DNA of 31,280 nucleotides from Nitrososphaera sp. UBA210 (GCA_002494895.1 DADA01000064.1:1-31280), one strand, 5' to 3'. Shown: positions 15,805 to 24,028, counted from the stretch's first letter. The notes: generated by a model not told the origin, from the letters alone. Translations and numbers: made by a program.

Positions 15805-16146
15805 CCGAAAGTGCAAGCGGGTAGGCGACCACCGTCCGCCCGGTGCCGTCGAACTAGCTCCAAAGTCCAGAGGTACGAAGAGCCTTGGTTGGCATCACGG
15901 AAGGGGTTAACCCGGACTCTTTCCCGCCCAATCGCCTATGCCATCTGCATGCTCTCAATCCCGATCATGATTCATATACTTCTGTCAGTCTGTTGCCCTA
16001 CCTAGTTTTCCAGTCCGGAGTTCATCTACAGAGTGGACTGGACCAATATCGGGCTCGGGAACAAATGTCCGACAAGACTATAGAAAATGCCTCTCCACCA
16101 TGCCCGCACAAAGGTTATACGACATGGTACTCGCTCGGGATAAGAC
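15805..16146. other. Gap without a supported gene
   Basis: Several short frames exist, including a Trp/His-rich one from ATG 16065 to about 16196, but none resembles a known protein. A CCAGTCC/GGACTGG inverted repeat with an 18-nt loop lies around 16011-16042. Nothing else was recognised. Confidence 0.35.
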
Positions 16147-16329
16147 ATGGCTATGCGACAAATTCTTGGAACTTATGGCATGCATCCAGATCGTAGAAAA
16201 TACCTGGACCCAGAATACAGCGATAAAGAAGTTGAAGGCATGATGAATTACTTTCGGCTCGAAACCTACGACAAGCTGCTGTCACTCCTACGTGGAATCG
16301 GCGTCAGGTCAGCTCGAATAGATATCTAG
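16147..16329 (+). CDS. Hypothetical 60-aa protein
   Basis: No family is recognised. The composition is coding-like, with a charged middle (RRKYLDPEYSDKEVEGMMNY) and an amphipathic helix (YDKLLSLLRGIGV). A TTATAC element lies about 30 nt before ATG 16147. The same frame continues open after its TAG for another 138 codons, including a zinc-ribbon motif, so it could be the 5' part of a gene broken by a stop. Chance cannot be excluded. Confidence 0.35.
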   Translation: MAMRQILGTYGMHPDRRKYLDPEYSDKEVEGMMNYFRLETYDKLLSLLRGIGVRSARIDI

Positions 16330-16437
16330 CAGATTGCAAAAGGTGGCATAGTAGGCTGCTTACGAAATCGAAAGACTCCGAGCAACTCGCTGCAAGTAAG
16401 GATTGCAAACACGCGAGGCGCAATAAAGGATAAGGGA

Positions 16438-16746
16438 TTGCCTGTATCCATGCCAGCAAGAATGTTGAGGGGCATCGAATGGGAGTCTTCTTGGCAAGGC
16501 CGGAAAGCAACACTTGCCAGCGTGCTATGCCCTCGATGCGACCACGTATCGAACATCAGAACCAAGCGCAAGATTTTGCATTGTGCCAACTGTGATGCGC
16601 GGCTCAGAAGACCAAGGTCATCACGTAGAAATCGGACAAGGTCGAAACCCAAGTCGCCACGCAGAGCCCCAAGCAGGGTTCGGCACATTCGTAAAGCAGT
16701 ACGAAAAATCACCCGGATACGATTTCCTGGTTTTGGCAGAAAATAG
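16438..16746 (+). CDS. Possible zinc-ribbon protein with basic tail
   Basis: The frame contains LCPRCDHVSNIR and ILHCANCDARL, two CxxC knuckles separated by 15 residues, followed by a tail extremely rich in Arg, Lys and Pro. Such ribbons occur in transposases and in many small archaeal proteins. The tail's composition could come from an out-of-frame reading, so the true end may differ. It shares its frame with the 16147-16329 frame upstream, separated by one TAG and 36 further codons. Either an unrecognised gene or a decayed one. Confidence 0.35.
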   Translation: MPVSMPARMLRGIEWESSWQGRKATLASVLCPRCDHVSNIRTKRKILHCANCDARLRRPRSSRRNRTRSKPKSPRRAPSRVRHIRKAVRKITRIRFPGFGRK

Positions 16747-16851
16747 GCAATCTGCTGGCGTCCCAGTGACACCCGCTGCTGGAGCGGAAGGTGGTACATA
16801 ATGAGTTCCATAACAACTCATTACTCGTTACCTACCGGGAAATACATCGGC

Positions 16852-16859
16852 TTATTATT
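16852..16859 (+). promoter_or_regulatory. TATA box of the copper-radical oxidase gene
   Basis: TTATTATT is centred 25.5 nt before GTG 16881. It lies within the 5' part of the longer open frame and argues for the GTG start. Confidence 0.55.
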
Positions 16860-16880
16860 TTTCTTCAGCAGGACAATCCT

Positions 16881-18485
16881 GTGCCCAAGGTATCGCGGCG
16901 CGAATTCCTAAAGCTTATTGCTGCTTCTGGAATTGTCGTGCTGGGAGGCCTCGCTGGCTTTCGCAGCTCCTTGCCAGGTAGCCAGGCTGTTGCCCTTGGA
17001 GCGGGATCATGGGCAGCAGGACCCAAGGTCCTCAACCATCCTGTGCATCTGGCAATGCTGCCTTCAGGCAAGGTTCTGTATGTCGCCGGCTCGGGCTTTC
17101 ACAAGCCAAGTGCCGACGGTCCGTTCAGGGCGGGGATATGGGATCCGGCTGAAGACAGCCAAAAAAAGTATACAGTGGAAAAGGACATCTGGTGCTCGGG
17201 ACACGCGCTTTTATCCAACGGAAACGTACTGTTTGTCGGAGGGACCATAAAGTATACCCACCAGTCCCCGAACCACCGCTGGTGGGGACTGGACGCAGCC
17301 TATGAATTTGATTTCCAGTCCGAATCATTCCATGAGCGGCCTCCCATGGCTCACGGCAGGTGGTATCCCACTGCTGTTTCGCTAGACAGCGGGAAGGTCC
17401 AGGTCGTCGAGGGGTACGACGAATTTGGCTATTCCAACCTGCTGACCGAGATCTACGATCCTGACACTCAGAGCTGGAACATAATGTACGATCCTGAATC
17501 AAATAGGAAGTATTGTGTCGGCTGCGATGCAAAAGGCTGCGCAAATCTTCCGGGAGCGGGATCATCGTGCTACGGGGGACCGGGAGAAGGCGTCAACCCG
17601 TCGCTTGCACCTTACCCCCGGATGCACCTGATGCCGAGCGGCCTGGTCGCCTGCGTGGGCCAGAATCCTAACCGGTACCTCTGGGACCCAGCAACAGGTA
17701 TCTGGCATCTCGCGGGCAACGGCGTCAAGAGAAGCTTCGGAACGTCGGTGCTCCTTCCGCTTCAGAACAATGTGAATGAAAAAGGTAAGGTACTCATATG
17801 CGGCGGGTCCAGGACTCCAAAGTACCCGGCGATAGCCAAAAAGTCCGCCCAGATCCTTGAACAAAGCGGCCTGCAGATGGCTTCGAGATACATCCAGTCG
17901 ATGACCTACGCAAGAAGGTATTGCAATCCGGTCATTCTCCCGACGGGAAAGATCATCATTTTTGGAGGCACCAGGGAGAACAATGACAAGACGCTGGCAG
18001 TCTACAATCCTGAAATGTTTGACCCTGTCACAGAGAAATGGGCTGTACTTCCTCCGCATTCGATACCGAGAATCTACCACTCGGGTGCATTGCTTTTGAC
18101 AGACGGCCGGGTATGGGTGGCCGGAACATCCTACAGCATATACAGCTACGAGCTCCGCACCGAAATATTCAGCCCTGCTTACGTGTCCGAAGATAGGCCA
18201 ACGATTTCCAGCGCCCCGCCCAGCCTGCCCTACGGAGGAGATTTCGAGATCGCTACCCCTGACGCATCGGATATCACGGACGTATCCCTGGTGGCATTGT
18301 CCAGCACGACGCATCACTACAACACGGATCAGAGGCTTCTCTGGATGCAGATCCTCAGTCGGACATCTAACAAAATCACAGTGTCTGCTCCTATCAATCG
18401 CAGGCTGGCCCCACCGGGGTACTATATGCTGCATGTTCTGAACAGCGGCGTGCCATCAAAGGCAGCGATAGTGCAGCTCTCATGA
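16881..18485 (+). CDS. Tat-exported copper-radical oxidase (galactose/glyoxal oxidase-like)
   Basis: The 534-residue protein starts with a twin-arginine signal (SRREFLKLIAASGIVVLGGL), followed by Kelch-type propeller repeats and a C-terminal Ig-like DUF1929 domain. All copper-radical site residues are present: C105 (DIWCSGHALL) for the Tyr-Cys crosslink, Y162 (GRWYPT), Y399 and H400 (RIYHSGALLL) and H478 (STTHHYNTDQR). The family oxidises primary alcohols or aldehydes with O2 to give H2O2. An additional Cys-rich loop (YCVGCDAKGC and GSSC, about 211-230) is unusual. GTG 16881 is preferred over the open-frame start at 16791 because it puts the Tat motif at the N-terminus and a TATA box 25 nt upstream. 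The substrate is unknown; cell-surface polysaccharide is a guess. Confidence 0.88.
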   Translation: MPKVSRREFLKLIAASGIVVLGGLAGFRSSLPGSQAVALGAGSWAAGPKVLNHPVHLAMLPSGKVLYVAGSGFHKPSADGPFRAGIWDPAEDSQKKYTVEKDIWCSGHALLSNGNVLFVGGTIKYTHQSPNHRWWGLDAAYEFDFQSESFHERPPMAHGRWYPTAVSLDSGKVQVVEGYDEFGYSNLLTEIYDPDTQSWNIMYDPESNRKYCVGCDAKGCANLPGAGSSCYGGPGEGVNPSLAPYPRMHLMPSGLVACVGQNPNRYLWDPATGIWHLAGNGVKRSFGTSVLLPLQNNVNEKGKVLICGGSRTPKYPAIAKKSAQILEQSGLQMASRYIQSMTYARRYCNPVILPTGKIIIFGGTRENNDKTLAVYNPEMFDPVTEKWAVLPPHSIPRIYHSGALLLTDGRVWVAGTSYSIYSYELRTEIFSPAYVSEDRPTISSAPPSLPYGGDFEIATPDASDITDVSLVALSSTTHHYNTDQRLLWMQILSRTSNKITVSAPINRRLAPPGYYMLHVLNSGVPSKAAIVQLS

Positions 18486-18634
18486 ATACGAATCAATTTC
18501 AACATCTCGCTGCCATTTCCATTTAATGAGAATAACCGCGTCGAGGCGTCACTAGCATGATGACGGCAATAATCTATAGGGATCCTCTGTAAAGTCTCTG
18601 CATTATCTTCTTAAGAAATGATTCGGCAGATCTG

Positions 18635-18766
18635 ATGATGGAAAGTGACCATTCACACCTCTGCGAATATTGCAGCGAGAGGTTCTCATGCCCGCTCGAG
18701 AAGCATCATTGCAGGATCGAGTGGAAGACTTCCCACAACGATCACTTTCTTGCTCTGACCTGCTAA
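18635..18766 (+). CDS. Small Cys/His-rich protein (43 aa)
   Basis: The frame from ATG 18635 to TAA 18764 encodes 43 residues with C10, C13, C19, H24, H25, C26, H34, H37 and C43. LCEYCSERFSCP followed by EKHHC suggests a single zinc site. A CTTCTTAAG element lies about 25 nt before the start. The stop overlaps the end of the convergent nitrilase gene by 4 nt. No family is recognised; a small metal-binding protein is the simplest reading. Confidence 0.55.
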   Translation: MMESDHSHLCEYCSERFSCPLEKHHCRIEWKTSHNDHFLALTC

Positions 18767-19566
18767 TAAGATAACTGATAGATATCCGTCCGGCGATTTT
18801 TCAAGAGCGGGAGTTTTTTCCTCACCTGATGCACCCGCGACCTGTCTATCTCTACTGTTTCTATGCCCTCGCGCTGGCCCATGTCTGCGAGAACGATCCC
18901 GTACGGATCAACAACCATGCTCCTGCCGCAGTAAATGTTGCCAACCTGATCAGGCGCAACCAGGTACGATCCGTTTTCTATGGCCCTGGCCTTTATCATC
19001 GTCTGCCAGTGCTCTTCCTTCATTTCGCCCTGCACCCACGCGGAAGGAGCGACGATCACAAAAGCGCCCTTATCCGTCAATATTCTCGAAAGCTCTGGAA
19101 AACGAAGGTCATAGCAGATCAACAGCCCAACGCGTCCGGCCCTTGTCACCACTGGGTCCCTGATCGTCTTGCCCCGCGTCATCTTTGCGGATTCTTTGAA
19201 GCCAAGCGCGTCGAAAAGATGCAGCTTGCGGTAAACTGATGTCAGTGCGCCTTTTGGAGACAGTGCTATCGCGGTGTCATATACTCGTCGGCCGGTCGAT
19301 TTTTCATATATCGTGGCTATGACCCCGATCCTGTTCTTCTTGGCTGCCTTGCCAAGAGCCGTAGCAAACTCGCCTTTGACCGTTTCGGCAACTCCGGCCA
19401 GCTGCCTGGCTGTCTGGCTGGCGGGAGAATAGGCCATCTGGAATTCTGGAAAGCAAACGAGCTCAGCCCTGCTGGATGCGGCTTCACTGATAAACTCGAT
19501 TGACTTGAGCAGGTTTTCCTGCTTGTCCTCAGACGAGCGCATCTGCACAATTGCAACCTTTGTCAA
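18763..19566 (-). CDS. Carbon-nitrogen hydrolase (nitrilase/omega-amidase superfamily)
   Basis: The 267-residue enzyme has the full nitrilase-superfamily triad: E41 (CFPEFQM), K114 (VYRKLHLFD) and C151 (LLICYDLRFPE). Length and the LRFPE context resemble the omega-amidase/Nit2 or deaminated-glutathione amidase branch rather than true nitrilases. It would hydrolyse an amide such as 2-oxoglutaramate or a related metabolite in the cytoplasm; the substrate is inferred. The tautomerase gene ends 49 nt upstream on the same strand, so the two may be co-transcribed. Confidence 0.9.
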   Translation of the reverse strand: MTKVAIVQMRSSEDKQENLLKSIEFISEAASSRAELVCFPEFQMAYSPASQTARQLAGVAETVKGEFATALGKAAKKNRIGVIATIYEKSTGRRVYDTAIALSPKGALTSVYRKLHLFDALGFKESAKMTRGKTIRDPVVTRAGRVGLLICYDLRFPELSRILTDKGAFVIVAPSAWVQGEMKEEHWQTMIKARAIENGSYLVAPDQVGNIYCGRSMVVDPYGIVLADMGQREGIETVEIDRSRVHQVRKKLPLLKNRRTDIYQLSY

Positions 19567-19615
19567 GCGGAGCTGGGAAGCTGGTCAAAATAATAATAGT
19601 TTTGCCCGCTTGCCC

Positions 19616-19792
19616 TTATAGCGGCCTGCCGGATTGGAACCAGTTTTCCTTTGATTTCTCGTCAAATACTACTATGACGTGCTCGGCCTTTGTCTTTAGT
19701 ATCTGGACGGCCGAATCCGTCACGGCCTTTGCGAACTCGTTTTTCTGCTCCGCGGACCTGCCCGGGTACATCGAGACTACAATCAGGGGCAT
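19616..19792 (-). CDS. 4-oxalocrotonate tautomerase family protein
   Basis: The 58-residue protein begins M-PLIVVSMYPGRSAEQK. Removal of Met exposes Pro1, the catalytic base of this family, so ATG 19792 is the start rather than ATG 19801 three codons upstream. Family features VTDSAVQILK, HVIVVFDE and the terminal NWFQSGRP match the small hexameric tautomerases, which interconvert enol and keto acids. The physiological substrate is not indicated. It lies between the XRE regulator and the nitrilase on the same strand. Confidence 0.88.
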   Translation of the reverse strand: MPLIVVSMYPGRSAEQKNEFAKAVTDSAVQILKTKAEHVIVVFDEKSKENWFQSGRPL

Positions 19793-19804
19793 GCAAGGCA
19801 TTTG

Positions 19805-20128
19805 CTATGCCTGATTTATATGTGCATCAGCGACCGGCGGCGCGGCCAGCAGCTGCGATATTTCAACGTGGCTGGGGCTGCCAGCAAGCTCGTAGAGCGC
19901 AACGAGGTACCGCCTGATAAAATTCACGCCCGGTGATGGCCTGCGGCCCTTTTCATAATCGCTCAGAACTGATGGAGTTATGCTCATCTTCCGAGCCAGA
20001 TCAGCTTGCTTTATTTCGAATTTTTTTCTCCAGTACTTTAGCTGGTGAGCCGGACTTTCACTCATTACCACAGAGCCGGCGATCATTGCGAGCTCATCGC
20101 CGCCAGAATTATTCCCGGTACTGGACAA
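19805..20128 (-). CDS. XRE-type helix-turn-helix regulator
   Basis: The core LKYWRKKFEIKQADLARKMS plus SVLSDYEKGRRPSPGV is a classic Cro/CI (XRE) helix-turn-helix, followed by a helix (FIRRYLVALYELAG) that may dimerise. The frame opens at 20191, but that stretch contains an AT-rich box (TTTTTATC, minus strand, centred near 20157), so the true start is further in. TTG 20128 fits leaderless spacing; ATG 20086 and ATG 20065 are alternatives. It may regulate the downstream tautomerase and nitrilase genes. It diverges from the toxin-antitoxin pair but is separated from it by about 200 nt. Confidence 0.75.
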   Translation of the reverse strand: MSSTGNNSGGDELAMIAGSVVMSESPAHQLKYWRKKFEIKQADLARKMSITPSVLSDYEKGRRPSPGVNFIRRYLVALYELAGSPSHVEISQLLAAPPVADAHINQA

Positions 20129-20304
20129 ACGTAAAACGAACGCGTTATCGGGTGATAAAAAGATTACCGAATAATAATAAAGACCGGCCATCGATGCTTC
20201 AAATTACGCGCAAGTCACAAGATGCAGTCGTCGAGTTTTCCGATGATCCAGTAGCCTCGATGGGTCGTGGGCGAAGAAGCGAGTCCATGGCCACTATAGC
20301 GAAC

Positions 20305-20312
20305 TATAAATA
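20305..20312 (+). promoter_or_regulatory. TATA box of the toxin-antitoxin operon
   Basis: TATAAATA is centred 26.5 nt before GTG 20335. This is one of the best TATA matches in the window and supports a leaderless GTG start. Confidence 0.65.
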
Positions 20313-20334
20313 CTTATGACAACCTATAGGTGAT

Positions 20335-20565
20335 GTGGGGACAACGATACAGCTTGACAAGAAGACGCGCGATCGGTTAAAGGCACTCAAGATGCATCCT
20401 CGAGAATCATACAACAAAGTGGTCGAGAGGTTGCTGGTATTGAGAACTGACGAGGGAGAGCTCAGCGAGGAAACGATAAGGGGCATAGAGCGAAGCCTGG
20501 AGGATGTCAAAGCTGGCAGGACATCGTCGATGCAGGAAGTCAAGCGAAGACTGAAGATAGAATGA
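20335..20565 (+). CDS. RelB/VapB-like antitoxin
   Basis: The 76-residue protein has an N-terminal ribbon-helix-helix-like segment (TTIQLDKKTRDRLKALK, SYNKVVERLL) for DNA binding. Its charged C-terminus (ERSLEDVKAGRTSSMQEVKR) is the usual toxin-wrapping tail. It starts at GTG 20335 and overlaps the toxin gene by 4 nt (ATGA), the normal arrangement for coupled antitoxin-toxin translation. Antitoxins of this kind repress their own promoter. Confidence 0.82.
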   Translation: MGTTIQLDKKTRDRLKALKMHPRESYNKVVERLLVLRTDEGELSEETIRGIERSLEDVKAGRTSSMQEVKRRLKIE

Positions 20566-20819
20566 ATTTTGAAGTACGGTGGACTGAATCAGCAATTAAG
20601 AGGCTTCAAAAGCTTGACCGTTTGGCACAAAGAAGAATCACAGACAAGCTAGAGGAGGCAGCTGTCGATCCATTTGCTTTTGCGAAAAAACTAAGTGGTG
20701 TGGATCTTTACTCAATTAGGGTTGGAGATTACAGGATAATAGTAAGCATCGAAAGAAGCAAGATGGTTGTCTTAGTTATCGATCTCGGCCACAGGAGCAA
20801 GATCTACAGGAAATTGTAA
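20562..20819 (+). CDS. RelE/ParE-family toxin
   Basis: The 85-residue protein has the RelE fold sequence pattern: VRWTESAIKRLQKLD (helices), DPFAFAKKLSGVDLYSIRVG, DYRIIVSIER and VVLVIDLGHRSKIYRKL. The conserved R of YSIRVGDYRI and the terminal HRSKIYRK residues match RelE-type mRNA interferases. The target is presumably ribosome-bound mRNA, known for the family and not shown here. It is translated with the upstream antitoxin. Confidence 0.86.
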   Translation: MNFEVRWTESAIKRLQKLDRLAQRRITDKLEEAAVDPFAFAKKLSGVDLYSIRVGDYRIIVSIERSKMVVLVIDLGHRSKIYRKL

Positions 20820-20998
20820 GAGCTCAGCTTAACTCAGCATATCTAATACTCTCAAAATTGCCATCAGTCGCTAGGGCCCCTTCAGGGGATTCCTGTCTGT
20901 TCACGGATTTATCCCCATGGTCTGGTCTGGCTTGGAAACGCTCGGTGCCTATCAAATCTTTTATAATACCTCTTGGCGCATGATATCCCTGTATAGGT

Positions 20999-22564
20999 AT
21001 GCAGGGATTGAGCAGGGGGAATAATGTTGACAGCGCTCTTCTCGAGCATTTCGAGCGAGAGATATGGGGCAAGGTCCCGCACCTGGAAGAAAATTCAGGA
21101 CAGGTCAAGGTTGTCAACCCAACGCCCCTGATCGACATTACCAGGGATCTGAAGGAATGTGCAAAACGTGAGTACGGCCTCGATCTCACAGACAATGATC
21201 TTAGGGTTTTTGGCAAGTTTGATTCCGACCTTCTGGCAGGCTCGATAAAGGCAAGGCCTGCGGTCCACATAGTCCATGATGCCATTGCAACTGGAAAGCT
21301 GGCCCACGGGCAGACAATAATCGAGGCGACCTCGGGTAATTTTGGCATAGCCCTGGGGCAAATAGGCAGGCTCGGCTTGGCCGTCATTACTCTTGTCTCT
21401 CGAAAGCTCCAGGAGGGAGTTTTCGAGGAGTTAAAGAACGAGAAAATACAAATCATGAACCTTGACATGGACATCTGCCCGGCCCCTGGAATGATGGGCA
21501 ACCCCAATCTTTTGGTCGCCAAGGCAACCGCCGAAAACGTCCGCTCACAGCTTTCAGATTTCGGCTTCGACACCACCATTTTCGATAAATCACGTGCAGA
21601 GATAGAAGCAGTCCTGGCGAAACAGGATATTATCAACCTGGCAAAACTTCTCGCAAAAATATATGGCTGCTTTTGCCCGGAGCAGTACGACAACGAGCTG
21701 AATATTGATGTCCACAGGACCGTGACAGGTCCTGAGATCGACCAGCAATTGCAAGAGCAAGGCAATTCGCTGGCGGAATTTAGGATCGTCTGCACATTTG
21801 GGACAGGGGGCACATCGGGCGGCCTGAGCAGGTACCTGATGGAAAAGCACGGGAAAAAGTCGCTTCATGTGGTCTTTCCGCTGGGCGATCAGGATGTTGC
21901 CGGAATAAGGACGAAAGGCAAGGCGACAGGATTAAAGTTCTACGAGCCAGAACTATACGGTGGACAGCATGAAGTGGATTTTGGGCAGGCAAAGCGTCTC
22001 TTAAAGTTCTTTGTGGATAAGGGCTACGACATGGGAGAAAGCAGTGCCCTTGCACTTTACGCGGTGATGCAGATGGCCAACTATGGTGGCGGTGGTGGCA
22101 AATTTGTCGTAATGATTGCCGATGGAATCCAAAAGTACAGAAAGAACCTTGCGACGATGGAAAAGAAGGGCCGCCTCGAAGTTCCGCTGCAAGAAGCTGT
22201 CTCAAACATCGGGGAATACGACAGAATCGTCTGGATTCACACAATGTATACCCCGCGCAAGGAAGGAATAGAGCTGATGGCAAAGTCACTTGGCGTCGAT
22301 GAAAGCAAGATCTTTGTCCCAAAGGCTAGGGAGGTAGAACGGCTTCTCACAACCCAGCAGATCCCAAAGGAACTGGATGATGCACTGGGAAAAGCCGACG
22401 GCAAGACATTGCTAGTTTGCATGATGGGAAACACTTCATTGATGGTGGCCAAGGTGCTGGCAGGGAAAGGCAGAACTTCTGAAAGTCTGACAGGCGGGAT
22501 ATCCGCGCTCTCTCAGGGGAAAGGCAGGCAAATTTCTGAATTGGTCCGAATGGCAACAGAGTGA
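20999..22564 (+). CDS. PLP-dependent cysteine-synthase-like enzyme with C-terminal rhodanese-like domain
   Basis: Residues about 35-390 form a fold-type II PLP enzyme. K84 in AGSIKARPA is the Schiff-base lysine, EATSGNFGIAL is the substrate loop, and FGTGGTSGG binds the PLP phosphate. Residues about 400-521 resemble a rhodanese domain, with C474 in LLVCMMGNTSLMVAKVL followed by LTGGISAL. The fusion suggests sulfur transfer linked to an amino-acid reaction (cysteine or O-acyl-serine type), but the substrate is uncertain. At 521 residues it is much longer than CysK (about 310). A TTTTATAA box lies about 37 nt before the ATG. The C2H2 gene follows within 10-25 nt. Confidence 0.85.
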   Translation: MQGLSRGNNVDSALLEHFEREIWGKVPHLEENSGQVKVVNPTPLIDITRDLKECAKREYGLDLTDNDLRVFGKFDSDLLAGSIKARPAVHIVHDAIATGKLAHGQTIIEATSGNFGIALGQIGRLGLAVITLVSRKLQEGVFEELKNEKIQIMNLDMDICPAPGMMGNPNLLVAKATAENVRSQLSDFGFDTTIFDKSRAEIEAVLAKQDIINLAKLLAKIYGCFCPEQYDNELNIDVHRTVTGPEIDQQLQEQGNSLAEFRIVCTFGTGGTSGGLSRYLMEKHGKKSLHVVFPLGDQDVAGIRTKGKATGLKFYEPELYGGQHEVDFGQAKRLLKFFVDKGYDMGESSALALYAVMQMANYGGGGGKFVVMIADGIQKYRKNLATMEKKGRLEVPLQEAVSNIGEYDRIVWIHTMYTPRKEGIELMAKSLGVDESKIFVPKAREVERLLTTQQIPKELDDALGKADGKTLLVCMMGNTSLMVAKVLAGKGRTSESLTGGISALSQGKGRQISELVRMATE

Positions 22565-22573
22565 CAGGTAATT

Positions 22574-23014
22574 GTGGAGCCTAAAGCGATGACTGCGCAT
22601 CCCGCTGAACTGCAACGGATCACTATAACATGCATATCGGATAATGATGGATTTGCCAGAGAGGTTTACGATTATCTGTATTCAAAACTGGAGAAACAAA
22701 AGCAGTTCGAGGACAGCAAGGACATACAGGTTTCCAAAGAGCTGATAACCTTTCTAGAAGACACTAAAGAGATCCATATTGAACACAACACCCTCATACC
22801 AATGGGAATGATAAAGTGGGTTCTGCAATCATTTCTAGAGTCAGACCCCGCGAGATTCAAAGGCCATGATGTAATAGAACTCGGAGATTCGTTCACAATA
22901 GGGCGGGTCCTTGATCCATCAAGAATGGAAATGTACACCTGTGAAATATGCGGATTCTTTTATCCCCACGAAGAAGAGCTATACACCCATAGAACGACCC
23001 ATTTCGGAATATAG
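22574..23014 (+). CDS. C2H2 zinc-finger protein with N-terminal unknown domain
   Basis: The last 26 residues hold a textbook C2H2 finger: C123-x2-C126-x12-H139-x3-H143 (YTCEICGFFYPHEEELYTH). The preceding 115 residues form an alpha/beta domain (ITITCISDNDGFAREVYDYL ... IPMGMIKWVLQSFLES) that I do not recognise. GTG 22574 or ATG 22589 could be the start. It follows the PLP-rhodanese gene by 9-24 nt and is likely co-transcribed. Single C-terminal fingers like this recur in Nitrososphaeria and may mediate nucleic-acid or protein contacts. Confidence 0.78.
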   Translation: MEPKAMTAHPAELQRITITCISDNDGFAREVYDYLYSKLEKQKQFEDSKDIQVSKELITFLEDTKEIHIEHNTLIPMGMIKWVLQSFLESDPARFKGHDVIELGDSFTIGRVLDPSRMEMYTCEICGFFYPHEEELYTHRTTHFGI

Positions 23015-23073
23015 ATCCGAAAGAGCGTGTTCCTTTATAATGCGGCACACCCAGTATCCATGTTTCAGATCAG

Positions 23074-24027
23074 ATGGGCAGCGAGCAAGAAGTACTGACT
23101 GTTAGCGAACTGACAAAACGCTACGGAGATTTCGTGGCTCTTGACAATCTGAGTTTTTCCCTTAAAGAAGGTCAGTGCATGGGATACTTGGGCCCGAACG
23201 GCTCGGGAAAAACAACGACGATAAAGATCCTGACCGGACTTTGCAGGCCAACATCGGGTCGGGCTTTTATTTTTGGAAAGGAAATAGGAAAGGAAACGAG
23301 GAGAGCACTCCTGAACGTCGGCTCTGTAGTTGAAACCCCGGTATTTCCGCCATTTCTGACTCCAGTCGAAGTATTGTCTTATTATGGGAAGCTAAGAGGC
23401 ATGTCGCTGCAGCAGATTTCTGACCGAACTAGGCAGGTCCTGGAAACTGTAAAGCTGCATGAATGGAGCGAAAAGAAGATCGGCTCGTTCTCAAAGGGCA
23501 TGACTCAGCGAGTGGCTCTGGCTTCATCGCTATTGCACGATCCTGACTTATTGATTCTAGACGAGCCTACTTCCGGGCTAGATCCGCGAGGAAGAGTAGA
23601 AGTTCGCGAGATTATCGGCTCGCTTAAAAAGGCCGGCAAGACTATCCTGATGAGCACACATCTGCTTTCAGAAGCCCAGGAGGTCTGTGGCGTGATAGCC
23701 ATGCTTGACAAGGGAAAATTGGTCAGGTCTGACACGGTTCACAGTATCATGCGTTCAATGGTTGGTGGCAAAGTAAAGGTTGAGCTTCTGCAACGGCCGA
23801 CTGACGCACAAATTCTATTGATCGGAAAGATCGATGGAGTTGTGGGAATCGAACAGCCCGATCCATACGGTACAGAGATTATCGTCGAGCACGCGGGAGG
23901 AATGGATGATCGGGCGCAGCTCTTGCAGAAACTTAGTGCAGCTGGTTTACAGATAGTTTCCTTCAGGCCGGCACAAAATACTCTCGAGTCATTCTACCTG
24001 AACACAATGTCGGAGTCATTAGATTAG
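23074..24027 (+). CDS. ABC transporter ATP-binding protein (ABC-2 exporter type)
   Basis: The 317-residue ATPase has Walker A GPNGSGKTT (40-48), signature SFSKGMTQRVALASSLL, Walker B LLILDEPTSGLDP and the switch histidine in MSTHLLSEAQ. The C-terminal about 90 residues are the DrrA/CcmA-type extension. It powers export by the adjacent ABC-2 permease, whose ATG is 1 nt after this stop. The cargo is not predictable from sequence; drugs, lipids or a lantibiotic-like peptide are typical for the class. A TTTATAAT box is about 38 nt upstream. Confidence 0.93.
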   Translation: MGSEQEVLTVSELTKRYGDFVALDNLSFSLKEGQCMGYLGPNGSGKTTTIKILTGLCRPTSGRAFIFGKEIGKETRRALLNVGSVVETPVFPPFLTPVEVLSYYGKLRGMSLQQISDRTRQVLETVKLHEWSEKKIGSFSKGMTQRVALASSLLHDPDLLILDEPTSGLDPRGRVEVREIIGSLKKAGKTILMSTHLLSEAQEVCGVIAMLDKGKLVRSDTVHSIMRSMVGGKVKVELLQRPTDAQILLIGKIDGVVGIEQPDPYGTEIIVEHAGGMDDRAQLLQKLSAAGLQIVSFRPAQNTLESFYLNTMSESLD

Positions 24028-24028
24028 T

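Noticed and set aside
17562..18434. 290-codon minus-strand frame
   Set aside because: It is antisense to the copper-radical oxidase, whose catalytic residues are all accounted for on the plus strand.
20824..21813. 329-codon frame on the minus strand
   Set aside because: It lies opposite the PLP-enzyme gene and has no recognisable domain; its Ser/Pro-rich composition is typical of an antisense shadow.
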